In this document: one piece after another, positions 44,400-54,900 of the stretch
Position numbering within the stretch: position 1 is the stretch's first letter
Layout: the number at the start of each line of letters is the position of its first letter
Assembly (NCBI RefSeq): GCF_005925345.1
Contig: NZ_SSHJ01000003.1
Span: 62,001-126,000, forward strand
DNA length: 64,000 bases
Direction of reading: 5' to 3'
From: Pedobacter ureilyticus
Lineage (GTDB): Bacteria; Bacteroidota; Bacteroidia; Sphingobacteriales; Sphingobacteriaceae
Translations under genes and position numbers: made by a program
The notes under the pieces: model-generated
What the model was told of the DNA's origin: nothing
What the model saw: the letters and a program-made list of their open reading frames with translations, nothing else
Databases searched by the model: none

Positions 44400-45398
44400 T
44401 TGGGCCTAAAACAAATCAAGTTGACTACAAATAAAAGAGCCATACTCGTTTCGCTTTGCGTTAGTATTATATTGATGCTGGCCAAATTTGTAGCCTATTT
44501 CATTACCAATTCTAATGCTATTTTAACCGATGCTGCCGAAAGTATTGTAAATGTACTGGCAAGTGGATTTGCTTTCTACAGTATTTATCTAGCTACGCTG
44601 CCAAAAGATGAAAATCATCCCTATGGACATGGAAAGGTAGAGTTTTTCTCTGCTTTTGTAGAAGGAGTGCTTATCGGTGTAGCGGGCGTAGTTATTTTGA
44701 TAAAGTCTGTTTATGGTTTGTTTTATGGTAATACCGTTTCAGATTTATTTGATGGTGCTATAATTATTGGAGCTACTGGCCTAATTAACCTATTTGTAGG
44801 TTGGTATTTGATTAAGATAGGGAAAGCAAATAGCTCTTTAACTTTGGAAGCAGATGGAAAGCATTTGCTTACTGATGCTGTTAGTAGTGCCGGCTTGGTC
44901 ATCGGAATTATCATCATTCAGCTTACCCAAGTTTTATGGCTAGATAGTGTGATTTCGATTATTTTAGGATTGTACATCCTTTATAACGGTTATAAGCTTA
45001 CTCGTAAATCTGTTGGTGGTTTAATGGATGAGAGTAATATAGAATTGGTAGAGGAGGTGGTAGATGTTTTACAAGAACATAGACAACAAAGTTGGATAGA
45101 TGTACATAATCTTAGAGCGCAGCAGTACGGTGCAGATTTGCATATCGATTGTCATGTTACTTTGCCCTATTATTTTGATTTAAACAAAGTTCATAACGAG
45201 ATTTCTAACATAGACAAGCTTATTAATAATGCTGTTAGCCGTAAAACTGAGTTGTTTATCCATGCCGACCCTTGTTTGCCAGCCTGTTGCCATTACTGTA
45301 AAATGGAGAACTGTGCTGTTAGAACCGAAGCTTTTAAGGGAGAAATTAAATGGAACATGGAAAATGTGACCAAAAATCAGAAACATTTTGCCCGATGA
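44400..45398 (+). CDS. Cation diffusion facilitator (CDF) metal exporter
   Basis: Inner-membrane metal/proton antiporter, about 332 residues, with six membrane segments in the first 200 residues (AILVSLCVSIILMLAKFVAY; ILTDAAESIVNV; HPYGHGKVEFFSA; HLLTDAVSSAGLV) and a cytoplasmic C-terminal domain ending in a Cys/His-rich tail (LPACCHYCKMENC). TM2 DAAES and TM5 DAVSS fit the D-x3-D/S metal-site pattern. No ATG precedes the first membrane segment; TTG at 44400 or 44421 must serve. A TAATTTTG (44395-44402) overlaps the first, which would favour 44421 if it is the promoter. The NUDIX gene overlaps by ATGA. Confidence 0.88.
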   Translation: MGLKQIKLTTNKRAILVSLCVSIILMLAKFVAYFITNSNAILTDAAESIVNVLASGFAFYSIYLATLPKDENHPYGHGKVEFFSAFVEGVLIGVAGVVILIKSVYGLFYGNTVSDLFDGAIIIGATGLINLFVGWYLIKIGKANSSLTLEADGKHLLTDAVSSAGLVIGIIIIQLTQVLWLDSVISIILGLYILYNGYKLTRKSVGGLMDESNIELVEEVVDVLQEHRQQSWIDVHNLRAQQYGADLHIDCHVTLPYYFDLNKVHNEISNIDKLINNAVSRKTELFIHADPCLPACCHYCKMENCAVRTEAFKGEIKWNMENVTKNQKHFAR

Positions 45399-45838
45399 GT
45401 TATTTTAATGTAAGAGTTTATGGCTTGTTAATTAACCAAGACCAAGAGATTTTGCTTAGTGATGAATTTGCAGTTGAAAGATATTTTACCAAATTTCCCG
45501 GTGGCGGTGTAGAGTTTGGCGAAGGATTAATTGATGCATTGAAAAGAGAGTTTATTGAAGAGTGTAATGCGGAGATTGAGGTTGTTAGCCACTTTTATAC
45601 CACCGATTTTTACGAAAAATCTTCTTTTAATGACAGCCAAGTACTTAGTGTTTACTATTTGGTTAAACCAGTTAAGCCTTTGCAGCTTAATTTTAAATGC
45701 AAGGTTTTTGATTTTGATGAAGGAACAAGCCAATGTTTTAGATGGAAGAAGATTGCTGATCTTACCGAAGACGACGTGACGTTTAAAACAGATAAAATTA
45801 CCATAAAGTTATTAAAGGAGGCGTACCATAATGATTGA
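45395..45838 (+). CDS. NUDIX hydrolase
   Basis: A 147-residue hydrolase of nucleoside diphosphate-linked compounds. The Nudix box reads GGVEFGEGLIDALKREFIEE then CNAEI, keeping the catalytic REFIEE but with Asn where the box usually has Gly. The start is ATG at 45395, in the ATGA overlap with the CDF gene stop; the longer frame from 45350 lies inside the CDF gene. The substrate is unknown. Its end overlaps the CPBP gene by 8 bases, so all three are one operon. Confidence 0.86.
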   Translation: MSYFNVRVYGLLINQDQEILLSDEFAVERYFTKFPGGGVEFGEGLIDALKREFIEECNAEIEVVSHFYTTDFYEKSSFNDSQVLSVYYLVKPVKPLQLNFKCKVFDFDEGTSQCFRWKKIADLTEDDVTFKTDKITIKLLKEAYHND

Positions 45839-46703
45839 AGATAGTAAGCTGGGATATTATTTAGTGCCTGTTTTAAAAATTTGGGTCTTCATGTTTTTTC
45901 TGTTGCTCTGTATAATTCCTTTCGGTTTATTGTTACAGTTTAATTTTTTGCCCACAATAGCGCACCCAATTGTAAATGACATTATAGCGCAGCTCAGTTT
46001 GGTAGTTATCGTGTTAGGGGCATTATTGATGATGTTTAAGGTGTTTCCGGACTTAGGTTTTTATCAGGTTTTTATTAGGAAAACTAGTGTTTTACCTGAG
46101 TTTTTTAAGGGGGTTGGATTAGGTTTGGTGCTGATGTTGCTTTGTGCGCTCTTACTTTACGCCAATGGAAATGTGGTTTTTGAGAAAGCCAATATTTCTG
46201 GCGATACGGTTTGTTTGTATCTCCTTTACTTTTTGTTGATCTCTGCTTTTGAGGAGTTGTTGTTTAGAAGTTACCCTTTATTTGCACTTGCAGAGCGTTA
46301 TCCGCTTTGGTTTGCCGTTTTAGTAAATGGGTTGTTGTTTGCCTTTGCGCATTTTGCAAATCCGGGTATCACAGCTTTAGGTGCTTTAAATATTACCTTG
46401 GCTGGGATGTTATTTGCAATTTATACTTTGCAGAAACGAAATATAGCTTGGGCAGTAGGCGTTCATTTTGCTTGGAATTTTACTCAAGCTGTAATTTTGG
46501 GGTATAACCTAAGTGGCAACAAGATGTCTGGGTTTGTTAAAGCTATGCCTAAAGGAGTAGATTATTTGTCTGGTGGCGAGTTTGGTATAGAAGGATCCGC
46601 TATCTGTACTGTGTTTTTGGTGGGCTGCATTTCTTGGCTGTTTTATCGCAAGGGTTTCGGTTTGTCGGAGCCAAGTACCCAAGAAGGTAATGAAAAAGAA
46701 TAG
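45831..46703 (+). CDS. CPBP family intramembrane metalloprotease
   Basis: Integral membrane protein of 290 residues with about eight membrane segments. The CPBP/Rce1 active-site motif EEXXXR is seen as FEELLFRSYPL (Glu141, Glu142, Arg146), followed by the conserved FAFAHF and VGVHFAWNFTQA histidines. A good Shine-Dalgarno site, AAAGGAGG (45814-45821), precedes the ATG, unusual in this window. The substrate is unknown. It ends 23 bases from convergent glpF. Confidence 0.9.
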   Translation: MIEDSKLGYYLVPVLKIWVFMFFLLLCIIPFGLLLQFNFLPTIAHPIVNDIIAQLSLVVIVLGALLMMFKVFPDLGFYQVFIRKTSVLPEFFKGVGLGLVLMLLCALLLYANGNVVFEKANISGDTVCLYLLYFLLISAFEELLFRSYPLFALAERYPLWFAVLVNGLLFAFAHFANPGITALGALNITLAGMLFAIYTLQKRNIAWAVGVHFAWNFTQAVILGYNLSGNKMSGFVKAMPKGVDYLSGGEFGIEGSAICTVFLVGCISWLFYRKGFGLSEPSTQEGNEKE

Positions 46704-46726
46704 GATGCCTTTGTTTAAACGTTGGT

Positions 46727-47458
46727 TTAGTCTTTTAGAAATAAGTGTAGTAATGCAGCTAGTGAAGCGCCAATGATTGGCCCAGCTATCGGTACCCAAG
46801 CGTAGCTCCAATTGCTATTACCTTTACCTTTCATTGGGATGATGCTGTGAATAATTCTAGGGCCTAAATCTCTTGCTGGATTAATGGCATAACCTGTGGT
46901 TCCTCCTAAACTTAAGCCTATTACCCAAACTAGAAATGCTACCGGTAAGGCACCTACAGATCCTAAACCAATCGGTGTTTTTTCTTCGCCTATTTCTCCG
47001 CCAGTAATATAGAAAATAACGAAAATTAACACAAATGTGCCGATGATTTCCGAAAATAAATTAGATTTCTTATTCGCAATAGCTGGTCCAGTAGCAAATG
47101 GTGCTGCTTTTAAGCCTTTGTCTTCAGTCACATCGAAGTGATCTTTGTAAAATAGCCATACCAGAAGCGAGCCTAGCATTGCGCCCGTTAATTGAGCAAC
47201 AATATAGTAGGGGACTTTTGCCCATTCAAAAGCATTTGTGATGGCTAAAGCCAGAGTTACCGCTGGATTTAGGTGTGCGCCGCTATGTGGGCCGGCAACA
47301 ATTACCGCAACAAAAACTGCCAAAGCCCAAGCGGTGGTAATCACTATCCAGCCACTATTGTTGCCTTTTGTTTCTTTTAGTACCACATTGGCTACCACGC
47401 CGTTTCCTAAAAGGATTAATATAGCGGTGCCAATAAATTCTGCGATGTAAGGATGCAT
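46727..47458 (-). CDS. glpF: Glycerol facilitator (aquaglyceroporin)
   Basis: MIP-family channel of 243 residues in the inner membrane that lets glycerol enter. Six membrane segments and the two half-helices with NPA motifs are present: HLNPAVTLAL and GYAINPARDLGPR. The Asp after the second NPAR marks aquaglyceroporins rather than water channels. It is the last gene of glpD-glpK-glpF, 82 bases after glpK. Confidence 0.95.
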   Translation of the reverse strand: MHPYIAEFIGTAILILLGNGVVANVVLKETKGNNSGWIVITTAWALAVFVAVIVAGPHSGAHLNPAVTLALAITNAFEWAKVPYYIVAQLTGAMLGSLLVWLFYKDHFDVTEDKGLKAAPFATGPAIANKKSNLFSEIIGTFVLIFVIFYITGGEIGEEKTPIGLGSVGALPVAFLVWVIGLSLGGTTGYAINPARDLGPRIIHSIIPMKGKGNSNWSYAWVPIAGPIIGASLAALLHLFLKD

Positions 47459-47540
47459 AAGGTAGTGGGTTAATCGTTTAAACTGCTTGGTTGGTTAATT
47501 GTTGTATGGAGTTATCGGGAGATTTTCCTTCTTTTAAAAG

Positions 47541-49031
47541 TTAGGGGAGGCTGTTTGCTATTGCGGCTTTAATTGCTTTTTGCCAGCCCTTAATTCTCTC
47601 AGCATTGTCTACATCGCTTTGCGCAGCAAAAGTTTTACTGATTTGCCACTGAGATTTGATTTCTTCAATATCTTTCCAAAAACCAGTAGCTAAACCTGCC
47701 AGATATGCCGCTCCAATTGCGGTAACCTCGCTAACTTGTGGTCTAATCACATCACAGCCTAGTAAATTTGCCTGAAACTGCATCAATAAATTGTTGGCGG
47801 TAACACCACCATCTACTCTCAACTCTGTTATAGGTGTGCCAGCATCTGCCTGCATGGCGTTTAATACATCCATGGTTTGGTAGGCGATACTTTCAAGTGC
47901 AGCCCTCGCGATATGCGATTTATTGGTTCCTCTAGTGATGCCCGTAATTGTTCCTCTTGCTTCTTGGTTCCAGTAGGGGGCGCCTAATCCGGCAAACGCT
48001 GGAACAATATACACACCTAGCGTGTCTGTAACCTGCTGTGCCAATTGCTCTATGTCTGCCGATTTCTGGATCAGTCCTATCTCGTCGCGTAGCCATTGTA
48101 CAATAGCGCCAGCAATAAATATACTGCCTTCTAAAGCGTAATTTACTTCGCCATTTATTTGCCACGCTATGGTGGTTAATAGGTTGTTGGTCGAAGTTTT
48201 TGGCGTTTTACCGATGTTCATGAGCATAAAACAGCCTGTTCCATAAGTATTTTTAACCATACCTAGTTGGGTACACATTTGGCCAAATAATGCCGATTGC
48301 TGATCGCCGGCAATGCCTGCAATAGGAAGTTGTGCTGCTAGGATATTTCCGGCCGTTTGGCCATAAACTTCGCTAGATGATTTTACTTCAGGCAACATTG
48401 ATTTTGGAATGTCAAAGAACTGAAGTAATTCATCATCCCAAGATAGGGAGTGGATGTTGTAGATCATGGTTCTGGAAGCGTTACTTACATCGGTAACGTG
48501 TACTTTTCCGCCAGTTAAATTCCAGATTAACCAACTATCTACGGTTCCAAAAGTTAATTCTCCATTTTGTGCTTTTTGCTTTGCGCCTTCAACGTTCTGT
48601 AAAATCCATCTCACTTTTGTGGCAGAGAAGTAAGAGTCGATGATTAAGCCGGTTTTTTCTTGGATAAATTTTGCGTTACCTTGCCGTTTAATTTCGTTAC
48701 AGTATTCGGATGTTCTTCTGTCTTGCCAAACAATCGCATTGTAAATAGGCTTTCCGGTATTTCTATCCCAAACAATAGTGGTTTCGCGTTGATTGGTAAT
48801 GCCTATGGCATTGATATCATGTGCTTTTAAGCTGGCTTTTGCTATTACTTCGGTGGCAACAGCCAATTGCGTAGACCAAATTTCATTTGGATCATGTTCT
48901 ACCCATCCCGCTTGCGGATAAATCTGGGTAAATTCTTTTTGAGCTATGGCGATAATTTCGCCACTGTGGCTAAAAATAATGGCCCGCGAACTTGTGGTCC
49001 CTTGGTCTAGAGATAAAATGTACTTGCCCAT
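47541..49031 (-). CDS. glpK: Glycerol kinase
   Basis: FGGY-family kinase of 496 residues: glycerol plus ATP gives glycerol 3-phosphate. It begins with [14 protein letters not shown], has [44 protein letters not shown] and [11 protein letters not shown]. Length and motifs are those of standard GlpK. It follows glpD by 26 bases. Confidence 0.97.
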   Translation of the reverse strand: MGKYILSLDQGTTSSRAIIFSHSGEIIAIAQKEFTQIYPQAGWVEHDPNEIWSTQLAVATEVIAKASLKAHDINAIGITNQRETTIVWDRNTGKPIYNAIVWQDRRTSEYCNEIKRQGNAKFIQEKTGLIIDSYFSATKVRWILQNVEGAKQKAQNGELTFGTVDSWLIWNLTGGKVHVTDVSNASRTMIYNIHSLSWDDELLQFFDIPKSMLPEVKSSSEVYGQTAGNILAAQLPIAGIAGDQQSALFGQMCTQLGMVKNTYGTGCFMLMNIGKTPKTSTNNLLTTIAWQINGEVNYALEGSIFIAGAIVQWLRDEIGLIQKSADIEQLAQQVTDTLGVYIVPAFAGLGAPYWNQEARGTITGITRGTNKSHIARAALESIAYQTMDVLNAMQADAGTPITELRVDGGVTANNLLMQFQANLLGCDVIRPQVSEVTAIGAAYLAGLATGFWKDIEEIKSQWQISKTFAAQSDVDNAERIKGWQKAIKAAIANSLP

Positions 49032-49057
49032 AACAAAACTTTATATTTGGTAAAGGC

Positions 49058-50650
49058 TTAACCTGCTAAAACAGGCTCTTCCTTTTTGGTTTTGGTTTTA
49101 TATGTGTAACCTTCCGCTAATTTAATAAAAGATTTTACTTGTTCAGCCTGCCATTGTTTATCTGCTCCAGTCTCTTTTGCCATAATAGCCGCTACGGTTT
49201 CACTCATTTCAATGGCGGCTTTCGCATCAATAATTAAAATGCGTAAACGTCTACTCAACATATCTTCAACGGTTTCTACCATTTCATTTTTAACACTCCA
49301 AACCACTTCTGCGTGTGTGTATGGGAAGTCTTGATGTAGTTTTTGTCCTAGCTCGGGTCGCTGTTTAATTAAGTCTTCTATGTTTTTTCTATCTGAGCCA
49401 TAGATATTCATGTAATTGTTGTCGGAAGCATTTTGACAGCCGTGTATAGCTAACTGTTGTGTTTTGCAGGCTGTAGATGGAAGTCCAGCTTCTTTAATAG
49501 CTAAGTTTACAGTTTCTTCTGCCATACGGCGATAAGTTGTCCATTTTCCACCAGTAATGGTAATTAAACCTTTTGCGGAAACTATAAGTTTATGGTCTCT
49601 ACTGATTTCTTTTGTGCTGTTGGCATTACTGTCTGTTGGTGCCGCTAACGGACGCAAACCAGAAAACACACTAAGGATATCATCTTCTGTAGGTTTCGTT
49701 TTAAAATAACTGGCAGCAGTATTTAAAATAAAATCTGTTTCTTCTTTTAAAGCTCTTGGCTCTAAACTGTGCTCATCTAGTGGAGTATCTGTAGTGCCAA
49801 CCAGCAAATGGTTATGCCACTGTACTGCAAAAAGTACCCTTCCATCAGATGTTTGAGGTATCATTAGTGCCGATTCGCTGTTTAGAAATTCCTTTTTAAT
49901 TACGATGTGTACGCCCTGGCTGGGTCTTACGGTTTTTTTTGCTTTCGAATCGTTCATTTGCAGAATTTCGTCAACAAAAACTCCTGTAGCATTAATCACT
50001 ACTTTGCCATACAGTTTAAAAGTTTCATTGGTAATGGCGTCAATAGTAGTTACTCCTTTAACTTGTTGTTCATTTTTGATTAGGCCAGTAACTTTCATGT
50101 AATTGACCAGGGTAGCGCCTTGTTCTTTCGCTGTTTGTGCAATATTTATAGCAAGCCTAGCATCATCAAATCTGCCATCATAATAACGTATGGCGCCTTT
50201 CAATCCTTTCTCTTTGATGCCGGGCATTAAGTTTAATGTTTCGGCTTTAGAGAAATATTTCGAAACCCCGAAACTGAAGCGCCCAGCTAGCCAGTCGTAA
50301 AGTTTTAATCCAACTAAATATTTAGCTACAGAAAACCAATCGTAACAAGGGATTAAGAATTCTTCTTTGTGAACTAAATGAGCTGCGTTTTTCTGCATTA
50401 ATCCTCTTTCTTTTAATGCGTGTTTTACTAATGCAATATCCCCTTGTGCAAGGTATCTAACGCCGCCGTGTACCAACTTTGTGCTTCTGCTCGATGTTCC
50501 TTTCGCAAAGTCTGACTGCTCAATCAAAAGTGTTTTTAGGCCTCTGCTTGCAGAATCTAGTGCGGTTCCTAGTCCTGTGGCGCCGCCTCCAATAATAATA
50601 ACGTCCCACTCAGATTGGTCTACTAAATTATGGTGATGTATTCTTTGCAT
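49058..50650 (-). CDS. glpD: Glycerol-3-phosphate dehydrogenase, FAD type
   Basis: Membrane-bound flavoenzyme of 530 residues that oxidises glycerol 3-phosphate to dihydroxyacetone phosphate and passes electrons to quinone. The FAD motif is IIGGGATGLGTALDSASRG near 16-34; KGTSSRSTKLVHGGVRYL and ITGGKWTTYRRMAEE are typical. The C-terminal domain is complete. First gene of glpDKF, divergent from the DeoR-type regulator with 145 bases between. Confidence 0.96.
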   Translation of the reverse strand: MQRIHHHNLVDQSEWDVIIIGGGATGLGTALDSASRGLKTLLIEQSDFAKGTSSRSTKLVHGGVRYLAQGDIALVKHALKERGLMQKNAAHLVHKEEFLIPCYDWFSVAKYLVGLKLYDWLAGRFSFGVSKYFSKAETLNLMPGIKEKGLKGAIRYYDGRFDDARLAINIAQTAKEQGATLVNYMKVTGLIKNEQQVKGVTTIDAITNETFKLYGKVVINATGVFVDEILQMNDSKAKKTVRPSQGVHIVIKKEFLNSESALMIPQTSDGRVLFAVQWHNHLLVGTTDTPLDEHSLEPRALKEETDFILNTAASYFKTKPTEDDILSVFSGLRPLAAPTDSNANSTKEISRDHKLIVSAKGLITITGGKWTTYRRMAEETVNLAIKEAGLPSTACKTQQLAIHGCQNASDNNYMNIYGSDRKNIEDLIKQRPELGQKLHQDFPYTHAEVVWSVKNEMVETVEDMLSRRLRILIIDAKAAIEMSETVAAIMAKETGADKQWQAEQVKSFIKLAEGYTYKTKTKKEEPVLAG

Positions 50651-50772
50651 AATAAATTGTAATAAAACGAAACAATAAGCAATTATAAGTAATCAAAATC
50701 GAAATAATAAATACTTTGGCGAAAATATTTTTCTTGTATAAATATGTAGACTGTATTTATATTAATTATTAA

Positions 50773-50793
50773 ATTGCGATTAAATATAAACGC
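50773..50793. promoter_or_regulatory. Candidate operator in the glpR leader
   Basis: ATTGCG (50773-50778), 12 AT-rich bases, CGC (50791-50793). A near-equal motif, ATTGCG-N13-CGCAAT, lies in the susC promoter at 51774-51798. On the glpD side of this gap CGAAA occurs three times (50668, 50700, 50720). The candidate binding protein is the adjacent DeoR-type regulator; this is inferred. Confidence 0.4.
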
Positions 50794-50795
50794 TT

Positions 50796-51563
50796 ATGAG
50801 CATGACCCTTGCCGAGAGGCATCAATTTATACTTAATCGTATACATCAAGACCAGTATATTAATGTAGTGGAGCTTTGTAAAGAGCTTAAGGTATCTTCA
50901 GTTACCATTCGTAAAGATTTAAAGCTATTGGAAGATAAGAACCTGCTGTTTAGGACCCATGGTGGCGCTACCCTTAACAATCCGTATACTGTAGATAGGC
51001 CGGTAAACGAGAAGGAGAAGATGCAGTCTAACGAAAAAAATAAGATTGGCGCTGCTGGGGCTAAATTGTTGAAGGAGAATGATTCTATAGTGGTTGCTTC
51101 GGGTACTACGCTGCTTTATTTCGTGAAAAACATTCCCAATGGGTTAAATCTAACGGTAGTTACTTCATCGCTAAACATATCTATTGAGTTTTTACGTAGT
51201 CCAGAGGTTGAGGTGATACAGTTAGGCGGTTTGCTTAGAAAAAGTTCTTCGTCTGTGATGGGGGCTTATGCAGAGCAGGTTTTGCAAGATTTTTATTTTA
51301 ATACTTTGTTTTTAGGTGTTGATGGGATAGATCTAGAACATGGATTTACTACTACCAACGCAATGGAGGCTCATTTGAATAGGCAAATGATTAAGGTTTC
51401 TCAGAAAGTTGTGGTGCTTGCCGACTCAACTAAGTTTGGAAAAAGGGGGTTCGGTAAGATCTGTGGTTTTGAGGACGTTGATCATATTATTACAGATAAA
51501 GGTATTTCACAACAGATGATTAATCATTTGGAGGGCTTAGGTATAACGGTTACTATAGTTTAA
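50796..51563 (+). CDS. glpR: DeoR family transcriptional regulator, probable glycerol repressor
   Basis: DNA-binding repressor of 255 residues. The N-terminal helix-turn-helix (about 6-60) reads RHQFILNRIHQDQYINVVEL, VSSVTIRKDLKLLE and RTHGGATL, the DeoR signature. The C-terminal sugar-phosphate sensor has ASGTTLLYFV, QLGGLLRKSSSSVMG, GVDGIDLEHGFTT and VVLADSTKFGK. The position divergent to glpD supports a GlpR role responding to glycerol 3-phosphate. It is followed by a strong terminator. Confidence 0.87.
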   Translation: MSMTLAERHQFILNRIHQDQYINVVELCKELKVSSVTIRKDLKLLEDKNLLFRTHGGATLNNPYTVDRPVNEKEKMQSNEKNKIGAAGAKLLKENDSIVVASGTTLLYFVKNIPNGLNLTVVTSSLNISIEFLRSPEVEVIQLGGLLRKSSSSVMGAYAEQVLQDFYFNTLFLGVDGIDLEHGFTTTNAMEAHLNRQMIKVSQKVVVLADSTKFGKRGFGKICGFEDVDHIITDKGISQQMINHLEGLGITVTIV

Positions 51564-51585
51564 TCGGTTCTTGTTATGAATGATT

Positions 51586-51613
51586 AAAAGCGCAATTTGA
51601 TTGCGCTTTTTTT
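51586..51613 (+). terminator. Terminator of glpR
   Basis: AAAAGCGCAA (51586-51595) and TTGCGCTTTT (51601-51610) form a perfect 10-bp stem followed by T residues. Confidence 0.85.
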
Positions 51614-51773
51614 ATATGTTTTGTTTTCGTATTGTTTCTAGTTGTTTTTTAAAATTTTGCTATTATTTAGCTATATGTCTTTAAATGTGTTTTAAAGCAT
51701 GTTTGGAAATATATTTTCATTTATTTTGATTATTTGAAAATTATATTTAGTTTCAAATTGTTTTTATATTATT

Positions 51774-51819
51774 ATTGCGAAATATTTAATAACGCAATAT
51801 TAAATAAATTGTAATTGCG
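51774..51819. promoter_or_regulatory. ATTGCG/CGCAAT inverted repeats upstream of susC
   Basis: ATTGCG (51774-51779), CGCAAT (51793-51798) and ATTGCG (51814-51819) alternate at about 20-bp spacing, two helical turns. They match the glpR leader motif at 50773. Candidate sites for the DeoR-type regulator. Confidence 0.4.
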
Positions 51820-51823
51820 AATT

Positions 51824-51867
51824 GTTTCAAATACGTTAATATCGAGTTAATATAGAGTTAACACGTT
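51824..51867 (+). promoter_or_regulatory. Phased 11-bp direct repeats, Pho-box-like
   Basis: Four consecutive 11-mers begin GTTTCA (51824), GTTAAT (51835), GTTAAT (51846) and GTTAAC (51857); the middle two differ at a single base. TTAATA, TTAATA and TTAACA thus recur every 11 bp, like the PhoP boxes known in Bacillus (TTAACA-type at 11 bp). They end 5 bases before the -7 box, where an activator would replace a -33 element. Confidence 0.5.
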
Positions 51868-51872
51868 CAACT

Positions 51873-51880
51873 TAGTTTTG
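51873..51880 (+). promoter_or_regulatory. -7 box of the susC operon
   Basis: TAGTTTTG is an exact TAnnTTTG match, 58 bases before the susC ATG. No TTG -33 element is found at normal spacing, which fits an activator-dependent promoter. Confidence 0.55.
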
Positions 51881-51937
51881 CGGCATTCGGGAAAAATTAT
51901 AATTAGAAACTAGTAAATAACCCGATATAAATTAATT

Positions 51938-54900
51938 ATGGACAAAACAACTACTCAAAAGGCTAGCATGTGCCGACATGCCGCGGGGTGCGAAAGTATT
52001 CCCAAGTCGCAGCTTTCTGTATTTGGTATTTTGAAGAGGCTATCGTTTAAAAAGGTAAATGGCGTAAAATTGCTTTTTATTATGCTTTTTCAATTTTTGC
52101 TTTTACAGGGTGCTGTGGCTCAAAATTCTCAGAACATTACAGTAAAAGGTACCGTGCTTGACGAAAGCGATAATACTGGCGTTCCTGGTGTAAGTATTAC
52201 TGATAACTCTAAAAGAGTATTAGGACTAACAGATGGTAAGGGTGAATTTAGTATTACTATTGCTAAAGGAGCAACGGTTAATTTTAGTATGATCGGCTAT
52301 ACCACTTCTGCTAGAACTTTTGCTAATGCGCAAACAGGCGTGACAATTAGGTTAAAATCTTCTACCAATGAACTGAATACGGTGTTGGTAACTGCTTTGG
52401 GTATCAAAAGAGAGGAGAAGGCTTTGGGTTATGCTGTTACAAAGTTAGATAGTAATCAGTTTACTGACGCGGTTTCTAGCAATTGGACAGACGCATTGTC
52501 AGGAAAGGTTGCGGGTTTAAACTTGGTGCGTAATGGTGGCCCGGCGGGATCCAATAAAATTATATTACGTGGAGAGAATAATCTTACTGGTGATAACGAA
52601 GCTTTAATTGTGATAGATGGTGTTGTGGCAAGCAGTAGTTCTAGACGTACGGCAGGTACAGGAGGTGGAGTTTATGGAACAAGCGGCGATATTATGCCAG
52701 CGGATTTTGGTAGCGGATTAAACGACTTGAATCCGGATGATATCGAAAGCGTTACGGTATTGAAAGGCCCTGCGGCATCTGCATTGTACGGTCAAAGAGG
52801 AGCGAATGGCGCTATCATTATCAATACCAAATCTGCAACAAAAGACAAGAAGACCATGGGGATAACTTTTACGTCTAACAGTACTTGGGAGGATATTAAT
52901 CGTAGACCCGACAGACAGAGTGAGTTTGGGCAAGGCCAATTTGGTGTTTCGTACTTTTCTTACGGTGCTACCGTTGATGGAACTAGTACCAATGCTACCA
53001 GTGCTTCTTGGGGTGCTCCTTTTTCAGCTGGAGGTAATTTCTTTCAGTATGATCCAGCCACCCAAACTAGGGGAGTGAATAGAACGCCTTGGGTAGCTTA
53101 TGACGATCCAATTGATGTGTTTTTTCAAACTGGTTTTCAATCTAGTAATTCGGTGAGTTTAGATGGTACTTACAAAAAGGTAGGTATGCGTCTTTCGGCA
53201 AGTCATGGCAGTAACGAATGGATTGTGCCAAACACAGGCTTAGATAGGACTACAGTATCCTTTAATGCCAATACCAAGTTAACTAAAAAACTAACCGTAA
53301 ACATTAAAGCGCAATATAGCAATAGAAATAGCGACAACTTACCAGCTACAGGATATGGAAATCAGTCGTTGATGTACTGGTTTATGTTTGCCCAACCCAA
53401 TGTAAATACAGAGTGGTATCGCGATTATTGGGTTAGAGGCCAAGAAGGTAGGAGATTGGTGAACATTACTACCACAAATCCCGAAAGTCCTTATGCTATT
53501 TCAGAATTGTATTTAAATGGACAGCGTAGAAATGGGTGGTTAGGAAATATACAAGCCAATTATGCATTTACCAAAGAATTAAGCTTAATGGTAAGAGCTT
53601 CTGGAGATTTAAATAAAGATGTAAGAGAGACGAGGAGACCTTGGGACGCCTCTGGTAATAAATTTGCTCAAGGTTCTTATCGCGTAAATAATATAAAATC
53701 TTACGAAATTAATGCAGATTTCATGCTGAAATATGATAAAAAAATTAGTAAGGATTTACAGGTAACTGCAACTTTGGGCGGCAGTCAGATGCGTAACGAA
53801 TACGCTAGGTTAGAGACTAGGGCAGATGGTTTGGTTGAGCCAGAAATTTATAGGCTTGACAATAACCAAAACCCACTTATTTATGTGCCAGACACTGCAA
53901 GATATAGGATAAACAGTTTCTATGCTGCGGCATCTTTTGCCTATAAAAATTATTTATTTTTAGATATTACTGGCAGACAGGATTGGAATAGTACTTTGGC
54001 AACTTTAACCCGTACTGATAATGTAGGTTTTTTCTATCCTTCGGCGAGTATGTCATTTGTTGCTTCCGATTATTGGAAACTTCCAAAAATTGTAAGTTTT
54101 GCTAAGTTGAGAGCTTCGTTAGCGCAGGTAGGTAGTGGAAGTAATATTCCTTATCGTACCGCTTATAATTATTTAATAGCTGCAGACGGTGTATATCCGG
54201 ATAACGCGATGACCAATCCAACGGTGTTACCAAATCCAAATTTAAAGCCGTTAATTACTACCACTGTAGAGTTGGGGCTAGATTTGAAATTGTTTAAAAA
54301 TCGTTTAAACTTTGATTTAGCCGTTTATTCAGGAAATACAAAAAACCAAATCTTAAATAGAATCATTGATAGAGCTACCGGCTATAATGTTGGAGTGTTT
54401 AATGTAGGTAGGGTTGATAATAAAGGTATAGAGTTGGCAGTAAATGCTACTCCTGTGCAGAGTAAGGGATTTAAATGGACTTTAAACGGTACGTTTACTG
54501 CGAATAGAAACAAAATCAAGGAATTGGCCGATAGTTCTGTTGTGTTGCGTACTGGTGCTTTAGGTGGTGGCCAAGTGGTTGCCAATGTTGGCGGTAGTAT
54601 GGGAGATATGTACGGAAGAGGCTTTTTAAGGTCGCCTGATGGAAGGATTGTTTTTGATGAAAATACAGGCTATGCAAAATCAGCACCCGAACTTATGTAC
54701 TTAGGCAACACTATGCCGCAATTTAGATTTAGTTTTGGAACTGGCGTTACCGTTAAGAGTGTAAGTATGAACGTATTGTTTGATGCGCAACTTGGCGCTG
54801 TAGGCCATTCGTTAACTTTTTCTCGTATGGCGGCGCTTGGTAAGCTTAAAATCACTTTGCCTGGAAGGTATAATGGTGTAATTGGTGACGGAGTGGTGCA

